Source: Panonychus citri (lineage: Eukaryota; Arthropoda; Arachnida; Trombidiformes; Tetranychidae). From it: 64,000 nucleotides of DNA. Location: NCBI RefSeq assembly GCF_014898815.1, contig NW_026515549.1, forward strand, positions 186,001 to 250,000. Direction: 5' to 3'. Below are positions 45,055-58,400 of this stretch, piece by piece (position 1 is the stretch's first letter; the number at the start of each line of letters is the position of its first letter). The notes beneath the pieces are model-generated. The model ran no database searches and was not told the origin of the DNA. It saw nothing but the letters and a program-made list of their open reading frames with translations. The position numbers were made by a program, and so were the translations under genes.

Positions 45055-48026
45055 ATGAAAGATGCTTCAAATGATTCGGAAACAAGTCAAACTTTTCAAA
45101 ACAACAGCCCAATGGACAATAATTCAGATCAACAAATGAAAGGTAAAAATTGATCATTTTTAATACTAAATTCATAACGATTGAAACTTTGCTTGAATTT
45201 GCTAATTGTTGAAAAAGTTGTCAGGCTAAGATCGTTCTTATTGCAATAGTTTATTGATAATTATTCTAATCAAGAAAATTAGTTATCATTTCTTTTGATA
45301 CAGTTGAATTAACTAATTTAATCCATCAGAATATAAGATATTAGTTAAGAGAAACGATCAGAACGAAATTCCCTTCATCTTGACCCATGTTTTTCTTAAT
45401 TGACGGTAAATTGAATGTAAACAAACAATTTAATTTTATCACGATAACCGGTTATTAATATTACCACTTGATTAACTGCGATTAACTCAATTCAGTCCAA
45501 GAGCAACAATTAAAACTGTCGAAACAACAAAAAAGTATCGTAACAAAGTTAATGATGATTACCTGTTTGAGTGGGAAGATTTAATTTAAACTGATTCGAA
45601 AGTTAATAAGTTGATTATTTCGAGTCTATCAAATGCTAGAAGCTTTTTAATCAAATTAAAATTAAGTAGCAGATCAGAAATGAAAATACAAACATGAAAA
45701 TGATTAAAAAACAATAAGAAAAATTAAAAAATCAACAAGTTAAATCAATGAGAATTAAAAAAAGAAGAAAATCTTATTAAGACGAAAAGAAACATTACCT
45801 TGTCTTACCTGTTCCATGAAGATTGAAAGTGTATCAATTATTGATTTAATTTCGTTTTGACCTCATAATTAAGTTAATCTTTTTTTCCTTAATTGATCAC
45901 TTCAATCGCGATTTAATCATCATCTCATTTCTTGCCATTGTTTTTGTTTCTTTTTATCACCTTGTTTCAATATTGAGTGAAAACTTTGCTAGTTGATTAG
46001 TGAAAGTTAATCAGTTGTAATTCACAAATTGTTAATCATTAACCTGATCTTATAATTGTAATTAATTGCGAATCAAGTTTACCTTGTTCTTTGTTTTCTT
46101 TGTTTTCTTTATTTTCTTTTCATTCGGATAATAAGCTCAAAATTGATTAAATTGTTCATTGATTAACTAAATCAAATAATCTCAACAACTGACCATAATC
46201 ATCATCATTATCTTATTACAATTAACTGACTTTTTTTCATAATCTTTTCACTTGTATGTTCATCCAATTAGCCGGAAGGTTGTTAACAATTAAATGATTA
46301 CAGTTTTGTGTTGATTATGCAATTTAATTTGTTTACATTCACTTTTCATTGAAATCGCAATTAATTACTATTAATGTGAAATGGTTTGAAGGCGCGTCAG
46401 TTAATTAATTTAATTGTTCATGTATCCAATTTTATTATGATGAATATTAATTTTAGAAGATTATTAAATTTAATGGATGTTAATTGTTGATTGACTTGTG
46501 TTTCATAAATACTTTTTAAACTCATTTAATTGACTGATTAACTTGATTTGTCTTTTTTTCAACTTTCACTTGATCATTTAGAGTTTAATCAGTCTGATAA
46601 GACGACTAATGGAAATCAATCAATCTCATCTCGTGATTATTACGATTCGAAATCTGATTTGATACGTTTAGATATCGGGTCCTCATCTGAAGATCACAAG
46701 GACAATTGTACAATTAACTCGACACCAACAATAACACCGACAATTGTTTCGTCGGCTTCATTAGTAACATCAGCAGCCAATTCGTTGGCTTCATCTTTAG
46801 CATCAACAACCACACCCACAATGGTCTCTTTGTCATCTGCATCATCCTTATCTTTATCTTTATCTTCATCTTCATCCTCATCATTCCATTTATCTGCATC
46901 TCTCAATCCCCATTCAGGTAACTGTCGTGATCTAAGCTCTAAATCAGCTAAACGCAGCTCATTAACAGCTCCCATTACAACAATAGCTTCAAGTAATGGG
47001 ATGATGTCATCTTCGACAGCGTCTTCTGGATCATCCTCATCCTCTACGTCATCAACTTCTTCCGTTTCATCTATTGATCCCGGTAAAGATGTTGATTATC
47101 TCAATCAACTGTCACAAAATTGTCCCAACGATTTTCGTCCTGGTCGATTCACTGCAATCGAAATGTTGAGTCGACTTTTTCCCGAACAGAAACGTACCAT
47201 TCTTGAGTTAGTTCTACAGGGTTGTAATGGTGATGTTTCGAAAGCAATCGAACATTTCATTTCCCTTAATGATGCAATGATGCTCCACACAGGCAACAGA
47301 TCAGCTCAGTTAATCTCTTCAGAGGCTTATAAGCACCGAGCGGCAGTCGCAGCAGCTGCTGCTGCGATGATAACCGGAAATGGGACAAATGGAGACTCGC
47401 TAAGTGTTTCCAACTCTAATGTTCCATCTTCTCTGTTAAATGGTCAAATTAAATCAGCTTTCACACCGATTCACACAAGTTTGAATTTCATTCATCCCAA
47501 TGGTTACCTTGGTTCTGCCATTAGTTCAAGCGTTGAGTCGGGAAACGGCAACGGCTCATTACTGAGCAGTGCAGCTCTTTGTCCGGGTCGACCGATCGGT
47601 TCAGCGCTTATAAATAGTATCTACAATCGAGACTTTTTGTGTCCTCCAGGAGTAAACAACGGATCTGGAAATCAGAATAATTCATCTTCCAATTGTTCAA
47701 CACTTGCAAGTAATTCACATGCTTATCATTTTCTTCTTGGCTCTCATCATCCCTTTACAATTCCATCAGTTCCTGGATTGATGTCACCTTGTCCTCCAGG
47801 ATGTACTCAGTGTCCTCAACCCTCGGCTGCTGCAGTCGCTGCAGCGGCGGCTTCTCTACTTCGAAGACCCGTTAGTCCAAATCGGATATTTAAAGAATCA
47901 TTAGGATCTCGTTTAAATGATGTATCATCAAAAACCGCCATTGATTTGACCTCATTAGAAACCAATGGTTGGCGATCAAGTCCGCCATCGACTGCCCTCA
48001 GGGAGGGAAAATGTTCTAACTCGTAA
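45055..48026 (+). CDS. DMA-domain (DMRTA/Dmrt99B-like) protein, apparently lacking a DM domain
   Basis: Two exons, 45055-45142 and 46582-48026, join in phase (G|AG gives Glu) across a 1.44-kb intron with good signals (atgaaag|gtaaaa; cttgatcatttag), giving about 510 aa. Exon 1 encodes MKDASNDSETSQTFQNNSPM; no in-frame ATG or stop-free DM-like sequence lies upstream. Around residues 213-258 is a clear DMA domain: RPGRFTAIEMLSRLFPEQKR then TILELVLQGCNGDVSKAIEH, the UBA/CUE-like module found C-terminal to the DM zinc finger in DMRTA/DMRT3-type regulators. Ser/Thr-rich tracts flank it, with polyalanine (AVAAAAAAMI; AAAVAAAAASLL), SAFTPIHTSLNF and a CPPGCTQCP motif. No DM zinc finger was found on this strand upstream. 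A far-upstream DM exon cannot be excluded, because TRAPPC13 would then lie inside an intron. Confidence 0.8.
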
Positions 48027-48467
48027 ATTTGTAGTAATTAATCTTATGTATTCAATTTAATTGATCAACTCTTTCAATCTTACAAATCATAGTAAATTCA
48101 AATGACACTGAACTTTTTGAGATACAACAACTTACATTGGAAACAATAAAAACATCAAATATCAAAAATCTATCATGAGAAACTTAAACTCTCAAGTAAA
48201 ATCATGAAATCTCATCTTAATCATAATTAATTTATTAGCGCAATACAAATTTGCAATATAAACAAAATGAATAAAGAAAATGAATGCGAAATCAAATGTC
48301 TCTCTAATTTCATTGAAAACGAATACAAATAACAATGAATGAGCTCAAATCGATTCTATTTGATATGATTATTGGTGAAAAGATCATCATGATGACATTA
48401 TAGGCCAAGGAGGAGCCTCACATTGAGGGAGGTGAAGATGAGTAGGAGTAAAAGATACAATGGTGAA
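48027..48467. other. 3' flank of the DMA-domain gene
   Basis: AT-rich sequence. Near 48405-48435 there is ggaggagcctcacattgagg with a short palindrome (cctca/tgagg). No gene. Confidence 0.4.
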
Positions 48468-49122
48468 GAGAAGAAAAAAAATATTGATAATTTGAGTTAA
48501 TCAAATTCTAAGACAAAGTGTCAATTATTTAGTATCGGTCATCGATGAGATTCAATAGAAAATTGTTCAATCATTGATCACATTGAACTTTTATCGAGAG
48601 TCTCAACTTTTCATCAACTGAACGACAATTGAAAAAACAAATTGCAAATAATATCCAAGAGCAATTGTCATTAAATTTTACCTATATAATCAATTATGAT
48701 CAATGGTAATCAAAATATTATCAAGTTATCATTGACATAATAATGAGCAACAATGTTTCGGTTATCATTGTTTACATTAATATCTATGAATATGATTAAT
48801 ATGATAAAATGTTATCAATTTATCTCATGGGACTAGAGTTTCAGTTAATAAAAATATATCATAATTTTGTGATACTCGAAGGGTTTGTGTCATAATCAAA
48901 ACTAAATAAGATTTAAATGAATCGAGGCTCAGTGAAATGATCTTGGAGCTTTGATTATTGTTACTTTGTTTGGTTTGGTGGAAATGATCAAACATGATAA
49001 ATGAAACAAAAGAAGTTCAATCTTTTACATGAAACTATTGAATAAATTGTTCGTAATATTATTGAAAAGTAGATGAATAGATGAGCATTTTCATGTCCGA
49101 AAGTCCGTTGAGTAACAAAAGG

Positions 49123-49153
49123 CTATGGTGGAGCCTCAGGGCTCCATCCATAG
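49123..49153 (+). other. Strong short hairpin in duplication unit 1
   Basis: CTATGGTGGAGCC, loop TCAG, GGCTCCA-T-CCATAG: a 13-bp stem with one bulged T and a 4-nt loop, G/C-rich in an AT-rich setting. Unit 2 carries the same hairpin near 52613-52645 with an extra T in the left arm. The loop is too short for a microRNA precursor. Confidence 0.6.
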
Positions 49154-50169
49154 AAATCAGAGCATCAGATCTCGGAACTTTTATAGGATAAAGATGAAAT
49201 TCCATGAAATTCATCATGACTCATGTGAACGAAAGGAAAATGTTTTTATCTTCATCAGTTTTGCTTCATTTTCATCATCTTAACTTTATACTCTTTTTTT
49301 GCCTCATCTTCATTCTGGATGTAACCAGTTTTCCTGAGGGTAACAAGAATGAGAGATGATGGAAATGAATATGAACTGAATATAACTGGAAACTGAATAA
49401 TATCAAATTCAATTAGGTATCAACCAGGAAAAAAATTGTTTCGTTAACTTGATTATAACCATCATAATAATAATCATTCTCAGTGTTTCTCTTCAATGAA
49501 ATGTGAAGAGGCTTCAGCTCTTTTCTTGTTATCATCTTCATCTTCATTCTCATCACTTTTCTTCCTCCTCTAGAAGAAGAATCATCCAATTGATCATCCA
49601 CCTTCCAACATGGATAAACACAGAGAATCTCAATGATGTTGATACATTTTTCATAGATCAACATTTTTATTGACAAAAAAGAGCAAAACATTTAACAAAA
49701 AACAAGTTAACTGGACAAGTGATAAGTCCGATGGGATTAGTGATCTTTTTGTCTTGATACAGTTACTTTGTCTATTCATCTTTGGGTCAATCGTTTTTTG
49801 TTTATTTAAAACAGTAACATGAAAACAAAAGAAGAAATCATTTTGTAGGAAAAAAACGAAGAAAATATGAAAATCAATCAAAATTGTTAAGAAAAAGAGT
49901 AAAACGAAAGATAAGAAGAATATCAGATTAGCTGATGAGTGTGAAGATTAAAAAGTTTAACTGGATTGGATTAATGTCAAACAATATGATTATTAATTTT
50001 AGTGGAGAATAAGTTTAACCTTTAATCCAGTCTCATCTTCATCTTTAATCTGCATCATTATCATAATCATCACCATCTCTCAGGAGGTCTTTTGTGTTTC
50101 GAAATCATCCAACAACAAATTCGATGGATATTGTTTACTGTTTTTTGCATCTTCTTCTTCATCCCTAAA

Positions 50170-50170
<1 letters not shown>

Positions 50171-50212
<42 letters not shown>
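50171..50212. repeat. (CT)n microsatellite
   Basis: CT dinucleotide run in duplication unit 1; the homologous run in unit 2 (about 53679-53713) is shorter. Other CT/GA runs of similar type lie at about 15208-15239, 21317-21350, 26130-26175, 31988-32050 and 40433-40455. Confidence 0.9.
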
Positions 50213-50216
<4 letters not shown>

Positions 50217-51956
50217 AAGTCCCTTGATAGAGATTTTCAGTTTACTTATCATCTGTCAATCAAATCTAACGGTCAATTTAACTGAAAATTATGTTCCATG
50301 AAAATCCATTGTCACCTCTCACACACGCGTCTCTTTCGGTTTGACCTCAAAATTAACACTAATCATCGATTCGTCGTAAATATTCAAGGTTATTGTTTAA
50401 TCTTAAACATGTTAATACAAATCTCTTTACATCCAGTTAAACAAGTTAATCATAATAAAAACACAATCTAATTTGTTGATTTGCAATTTGATAAAAAAGT
50501 TTAACATCATTTAAATAGTTGATTATTTATTTACATTGATTTAAAGTATAAGAAACTAAATACATGTGTAATGTTTGTATTAATTAAATCAGAATATATT
50601 AATACATTTAACTAGATTGAAACTGTCAAAATCTCAATAATTTGAATTTCATCAGTAAACTCCAATAAGATTAGTTAATTGTTATGAAAACAAAAACAAA
50701 AAACTGGCAAACAATTAGTTGCATTAGTTAAATGCCAATCAAAGTTAATCAACGAAGATGAAAAATCCTTGGCTTGATTCCTGGTGCAGTTTCTATGTAA
50801 TGATAACAAAACGAAAATAAAATGTTAGTTAATTTGATTCATAATATTATCCAATTGTGATTCACAATTAGAATGATAAATAATCATTTCAAGTTTCTTT
50901 TCAGTTGCTCTTTTGATAACAACAATGTTTAGACAAAAAGAAAGGCCTGTTTACATCTTCTGTGTATATGTTTTCCTCCTTGAAGAAAATGATGGAGATG
51001 AGGATGAAATTGAAGATGGAGATGAGGATACGGATGAGGATGAGGATGAGGATGAGGATGGAGGTGATGATGAGATTTATGTCAACATAAGGAATCTTTT
51101 TATTATTACTTTTACTCCCTGTACCTATAATTGGATTAACTGTAACCACATAGAAAACTGGATAAACTTTATCTCTTTGCATTATCATTATCATCCTCAT
51201 CCATTTACTTTTTTGATCAACAAACACCATCAATGATGAACACTTGGGAATAAGTTGCCTGAAGCGAAAAGCATCTGATTTTATTTACAGTTATTTAAGA
51301 TGAAAACCTTTGGTATCTATTTGGTTCATTTTTTAACGCATCAATCATCACACACCATCAATTGTGTGTTGACTTTTCTATCATGATGATCACCGAAAAT
51401 CATGATTACCTAGTTGTTTAGAGATTCATATCATGTTTTCATTGATAAATCAACAGTAACTTCAACTGAATTCTAATCCGTTAAATTCAAATTTACGAAA
51501 TTCATTTTCCGTCTAACCAATTTTCACATTTCTCAAATATAAATCAGATTTTTTTCATCTTTTGCATCTTCATCTTCATTTTCATCTTCATCTTATAGGA
51601 TCATCATAACTTGAGAAAAACTCTTTTGTTTCTGTTCAGTTGATTTCTGATTGATTGTTTATCTTGTGTTCAGTTAACAATTGATTGCTGATCATTATAG
51701 AGGTAATAATATGTTTCAACAAGAAACTCAATTCAATTGGTAGATGTAAATAATCAAGTTATTATTACAAATACACTTGAATTAATCTTAATTTGTTTCG
51801 CTCCTCAGGTAAACAAACGGTAAAATGTCAACAGTCTTGGAATCAGTGATTGTCGTTGATTATATTTATTCATTACTTGAATCGTTTTTTGTTTCGTTTA
51901 TTTTAGTCATAATAGTTAAATCATAATTGTCAATATCTAATCAATTTGAATCTCAA

Positions 51957-53674
51957 GAGAAGAAAAATATTGATAATTTGAGTTAATCAAATTCTAAGAC
52001 AAAGTGTCAATTATTTAGTATCGGTCATCGATGAGATTCAATAGAAAATTGTTCAATCATTGATCACATTGAACTTTTATCGAGAGTCTCAACTTTTCAT
52101 CAACTGAACGACAATTGAAAAAACAAATTGCAAATAATATCCAAGAGCAATTGTCATTAAATTTTACCTATATAATCAATTATGATCAATGGTAATCAAA
52201 ATATTATCAAGTTATCATTGACATAATAATGAGCAACAATGTTTCGGTTATCATTGTTTACATTAATATCTATGAATATGATTAATATGATAAAATGTTA
52301 TCAATTTATCTCATGGGACTAGAGTTTCAGTTAATAAAAATATATCATAATTTTGTGATACTCGAAGGAGTTTGTGTCACTTAATCAAAACTAAATAAGA
52401 TTTAAATGAATCGAGGCTCAGTGAAATGATCTTGGAGCTTTGATTATTGTTACTTTGTTTGGTTTGGTGGAAATGATCAAACATGATAAATGAAACAAAA
52501 GAAGTTCAATCTTTTACATGAAACTATTGAATAAATTGTTCGTAATATTATTGAAAAGTAGATGAATAGATGAGCATTTTCATGTCCGAAAGTCCGTTGA
52601 GTAACAAAAGGTAACTATTGGTGGAGCCTCAGGGCTCCATCCATAGAAATCAGAGCATCAGATCTCGGAACTTTTATAGGATAAAAGATGAAATTCCATG
52701 AAATTCATCATGACTCATGTGAACGAAAGGAGAAAATGTTTTTTATCTTCATCAGTTTTGCTTCATTTTCATCATCTTAACTTTATACTCTTTTTTTGCC
52801 TCATCTTCATTCTGGATGTAACCAGTTTTCCTGAGGGTAACAAGAATGAGAGATGATGGAAATGAATATGAACTGAATATAACTGGAAACTGAATAATAT
52901 CAAATTCAATTAGGTATCAACCAGGAAAAAAATTGTTTCGTTAACTTGATTATAACCATCATAATAATAATCATTCTCAGTGTTTCTCTTCAATGAAATG
53001 TGAAGAGGCTTCAGCTCTTTTCTTGTTATCATCTTCATCTTCATTCTCATCACTTTTCTTCCTCCTCTAGAAGAAGAATCATCCAATTGATCATCCACCT
53101 TCCAACATGGATAAACACAGAGAATCTCAATGATGTTGATACATTTTTCATAGATCAACATTTTTATTGACAAAAAAGAGCAAAACATTTAACAAAAAAC
53201 AAGTTAACTGGACAAGTGATAAGTCCGATGGGATTAGTGATCTTTTTGTCTTGATACAGTTACTTTGTCTATTCATCTTTGGGTCAATCGTTTTTTGTTT
53301 ATTTAAAACAGTAACATGAAAACAAAAGAAGAAATCATTTTGTAGGAAAAGAAACGAAGAGAAAAATATGAAAATCAATCAAAATTGTTAAGAAAAAAAG
53401 AGTAAAACGAAAGATAATAAGAAGAAAATATCAGATTAGCTGATGAAGTGTGAAGATTAAAAAGTTTAACTGGATTGGATTAATGTCAAACAATATGATT
53501 ATTAATTTTAGTGGAGAATAAGTTTAACCTTTAATCCAGTCTCATCTTCATCTTTAATCTGCATCATTATCATAATCATTACCATCTCTCAGGAGGTCTT
53601 TTGTGTTTCGAAATCATCCAACAACAAATTCGATGGATATTGTTTACTGTTTTTTGCATCTTCTTCTTCATCCC

Positions 53675-53715
<41 letters not shown>

Positions 53716-55469
53716 AAGTCCCTTGATAGAGATTTTCAGTTTACTTATCATCTGTCAATCAAATCTAACGGTCAATTTAACTGAAAATTATGTTCGCAAG
53801 AAAATCCATTGTCACCTCTCACACAAACGCGTCTCTTTCGGTTTGACCTCAAAATTAACACTAATCATCGATTCGTCGTAAATATTCAAGGTTATTGTTT
53901 AATCTTAAACATGTTAATACAAATCTCTTTACATCCAGTTAAACAAGTTAATCATAATAAAAACACAATCTAATTTGTTGATTTGCAATTTGATAAAAAA
54001 GTTTTAACATCATTTAAATAGTTGATTATTTATTTACATTGATTTAAAGTATAAGAAACTAAATACATGTGTAATGTTTATATTAATTAAATCAGAATAT
54101 ATTAATACATTTAACTAGATTGAAACTGTCAAAATCTCAATAATTTGAATTTCATCAGTAAACTCCAATAAGATTAGTTAATTGTTATGAAAACAAAAAC
54201 AAAAAACTGGCAAACAATTAGTTGCATTAGTTAAATGCCAATCAAAGTTAATCAACGAAGATGAAAAATCCTTGGCTTGATTCCTGGTGCAGTTTCTATG
54301 TAATGATAACAAAACGAAAATAAAATGTTAGTTAATTTGATTCATAATATTATCCAATTGTGATTCACAATTAGAATGATAAATAATCATTTCAAGTTTC
54401 TTTTCAGTTGCTCTTTTGATAACAACAATGTTTAGACAAAAAGAAAGGCCTGTTTACATCTTCTGTGTATATGTTTTCCTCCTTGAAGAAAATGATGGAG
54501 ATGAGGATGAAATTGAAGATGGAGATGAGGATACGGATGAGGATGAGGATGGAGGTGATGATGAGATTTATGTCAACATAAGGAATCTTTTTATTATTAC
54601 TTTTACTCCCTGTACCTATAATTGGATTAACTGTAACCACATAGAAAACTGGATAAACTTTATCTCTTTGCATTATCATTATCATCCTCATCATGATACC
54701 ACTTTTGTTGATCAACAAACACCATCAATGATGAACACTTGGGAATAAGTTGCCTGAAGCGAAAAGCATCTGATTTTATTTACAGTTATTTAAGATGAAA
54801 AGAAAACCTTTGGTATCTATTTGGTTCATTTTTTTTAACGCATCAATCATCACACACCATCAATTGTGTGTTGACTTTTCTATCATGATGATCACCGAAA
54901 ATCATGATTACCCTGATTTGTTTAGAGATTCATATCATGTTTTCATTGATAAATCAACAGTAACTTCAACTGAATTCTAATCCGTTAAATTCAAATTTAC
55001 AGAAATTCATTTTTCCGTCTAACCAATTTTCACATTTTCTCAAATATAAATCAGATTTTTTTCATCTTTTGCATCTTCATCTTCATCTTCATTTTCATCT
55101 TCATCTTATAGGATCATCATAACTTGAGAAAAACTCTTTTGTTTCTGTTCAGTTGATTTCTGATTGATTGTTTATCTTGTGTTCAGTTAACAATTGATTG
55201 CTGATCATTATAGAGGTAATAATATGTTTCAACAAGAAACTCAATTCAATTGGTAGATGTAAATAATCAAGTTATTATTACAAATACACTTGAATTAATC
55301 TTAATTTGTTTCGCTCCTCAGGTAAACAAACGGTAAAATGTCAACAGTCTTGGAATCAGTGATTGTCGTTGATTATATTTATTCATTACTTGAATCGTTT
55401 TTTGTTTCGTTTATTTTAGTCATAATAGTTAAATCATAATTGTCAATATCTAATCAATTTGAATCTCAA
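51957..55469 (+). repeat. Tandem duplication unit 2 (about 3.51 kb)
   Basis: Second copy of the 48468-51956 unit. It starts at gagaagaaaaatattgataa and ends ...tttgaatctcaa before unique sequence (cgaagcattc). The CT tract is shorter (about 53679-53713). Most length differences are one to a few bases in short runs. Confidence 0.95.
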
Positions 55470-58400
55470 CGAAGCATTCAAATTAAAACTTATTGAATAT
55501 CGTTTTAATAACAAGACTCAATTACAATTAACATCAATTGTTCAACTACGTAAGTGGCCGAGTGATAAAAATGCGTTTAATGGTTTGCAATTCATATGAC
55601 AATTTAATCAGTTGATGTTAATTGTGCTTAAAATAGTTTTAACTGAATCTGCTTATTTTATTAATTATTAGCAATTGATTCAATCTATTAAATCATTTGT
55701 TCAGATTTGAGTTTCTTTTGATAAAGTTACATTATCTGGATTAATGTGATAACAATAACACAAACATACAAGTTGTCAATTTAATTGACAGTTATTGACA
55801 AGGTCACTCAAATTTTAGTGGTCATGATCACCATTGACATTGGTTTTGTTAGGGCTACAGATTAACAAGAAAAGATTATGAGAGATAATCATTTAAATAC
55901 ATTGTACTAACATGTGCTGATTAACTTGTTAATCATTGTTACAATTTGCAAATGGATAAAAACTGTTCAAGTTCAAAGTTATTACCATTTTTTAATATTT
56001 TGTTGATTACTTAACTGAGTAGTTTTTTATCTCAAGATTTAAATAATGAAAAAAGTAACATTTTAATGAAAATTAAAAATAATTGTTGCAATCATTAGAT
56101 AATCCAATTTATTTAACTCTCCCTGGTGATCGCTTCAAACCGAATTAGCTAACTAATTGCTCTCTAGATGGCAGGCATAGTACATGTACAGCGAAAGGGT
56201 GTTAACGCCATCTATTGGAATAGATTGACAACTTTCGAAATAAAAGTCCAACCTGGAAATTTAAATCTCGAGTCTTGTACACTTTAGATTAACATTCTGA
56301 TTTTGATCAATTGACTCAATTGTATTGAGATTTTGATAGAATGAGAAATCATTTGATTGATTAAAGTTAATAAAATTAGCCTTATTATAGTTAAAATCCC
56401 TTAAGTTTTATCAGTCTTTAGTAGAGCTCAATTCTTTGCCAAAAACTCAACAAAAATCAAAAAGTGACCTTTAACATGATTAAATAACGAAGACAATGTA
56501 TGCACTTTAGAAGAGAAGACAGAGAATTAGAGAAGACAAAGGTCATCTTAATGCAATATCATTCCCATTCTCAGGGATATTTAACATGGAAACTCTGTCG
56601 CTATTGAATATCATTCGAGGGCAGGTCTCTCTAATGGGTTCTGATACTCATACAACTTAAAGACTACATTAAATCTTTTGGCTGTGACAATATTTATTAT
56701 AACAAAATTGTATTTTAGTAAAAATTAAAGCCAAATGATTGAGTTTAGATATAAACTAACAGTAAAAATGCAAAACGCTCGTTCATTTGGTGTCCATTGA
56801 GTCTCCATGTCCTCGTCAGAGTAGATGAAGCATTAACTATTAGCTGAAGAGACAATACCTATTCAAATCGTATTATGGATTATTATAAATTTATAAATCA
56901 TCTCATTAATCCAATAATAATATAAAATGGAAAATAATCAGTACAAAGTGGAGTTTAATCTCATTACTTTTTGAATAAATTGCATAGTAATCAACAAGAA
57001 GTTATGTTTATCTGGTTTATAATAAAAAGAGTTGAACATAATTGAACTTTGGTTAATATTTGTGGCGATTTAAGACTTTCAATCCAACGGATTTTTAATC
57101 TGTGAGCACTTGATTTCTTGATTTGGTCAATCGGTCCAAATCCAGAAAGCCCAATTCTGGTTGAATAATCGGAAAGAAGATACTAATATTAATACATTGG
57201 ATGCTGTGACATATCCCAAGTAGCGTTACTTGTATTACTAACATAATCTATCGAGTGATGAAAATTTCATGACTTTGATAATCTGATTACTCTGTTTTTT
57301 AATGTAATTTTTTGTCAAATTATCAACAGAATAGATTCTGATTGATCCTCGATAAATGAACCTCAAAAACAACCTGAAGACGAAATTACTAACAAAAATT
57401 AACAAGTTCTATAATCTGAATCTGGAATAATTCATCTTGGTGACAAAAGTTTGACAAATAAAATTCAAATCAATTCATCATTTGAAAGATTGATTATTTT
57501 CGTGAATTATTTAAATAACAAAATTTGGAATCAACTAAATCCAACTGATCTTTTGATTTGTTATCTTGATTAAAAACAAACGGTAATCCAATGTAGCTTT
57601 TGAATGGTTCGAGTTTGTTCATTTCATTGATGTTCGTTTAATTCGGTAAATTGTGAATCAGGGTGGATTAAACTCTAGCAATTACGACCAATTGAATTTC
57701 AGAAAGAAAAGTTTTTTCATTCTTCTCCTATTATTATCCAAACAATTGGTGTGTTTACAATTGAGTTATTGTATCGAGGGCAAAAGGACAAACAATCTTA
57801 TCATTATTATTATGATTTATTTTGATTCTTAACTAATACCATGTTGATCGGCAATTGAATTGAAGTGAATTAGAAAAAATTTCATGTTCAAAAGAATATG
57901 ATTCAGTCAAAGAATACAAAAAGCAACAATAACAATTCAAGCGATTCTCAAATGTTCATACCTCCAGGGAATTGATCTCTTCAAGAGTTAACAACTAAGT
58001 TTCAAAAAATTTAAATTAAATTCATTTTTATGTAACAGTTTAGTTTCGTGAACATCATTCATATAATATGATTACGATCTGAAGAAAACTTAATTAAGTC
58101 ATGATAAGTATTGTTTTCATTGAAAACTGTTTATTACAATCAAATTTATCTTCATGATTAAGTAAGTTAACTATAAGTCTAACGATTTTATCATATTGCT
58201 TATCAGTGTTGTTGATTATCTTTTATTATCCTGTTAAAAATTACACAGAATTAGTTTTCATCTGAGTCGGATTAAAGAGTGAAAGTTAATCTGGTGAGTC
58301 TAATTGGTAATAGATTGGATTCAACTTTCAGCTAAGTTAAACATTGAATCGCTTTTTAAGTTTAAGAATAATCCATTTTGTTCATCTTACGAATTTTGAT

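Larger units (their letters stand above)
48468..51956 (+). repeat. Tandem duplication unit 1 (about 3.49 kb)
   Basis: Starts at agaagaaa...atattgataatttgag and ends ...tttgaatctcaa, where unit 2 begins at once. The two units align end to end with scattered small differences, mostly short indels. Unit 1 has extra gatgag repeats near 51030 and a longer CT tract (about 50171-50212), but lacks single or few bases elsewhere (for example after 48885 and near 49122). The unit is non-coding as far as can be seen. Open frames preserved in both copies (minus strand at 49413-49691, acidic plus-strand frame at 50913-51236) are not recognisable proteins. Confidence 0.95.

Noticed and set aside
49413..49691. 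92-codon minus-strand frame conserved in both tandem units
   Set aside because: Identity only reflects the recent duplication; no recognisable family, signal or splice context.
50913..51236. Acidic 107-codon frame with DEDEDED repeats, also in duplication unit 2
   Set aside because: It is produced by a gatgag minisatellite whose length differs between copies; the flanks are not protein-like.
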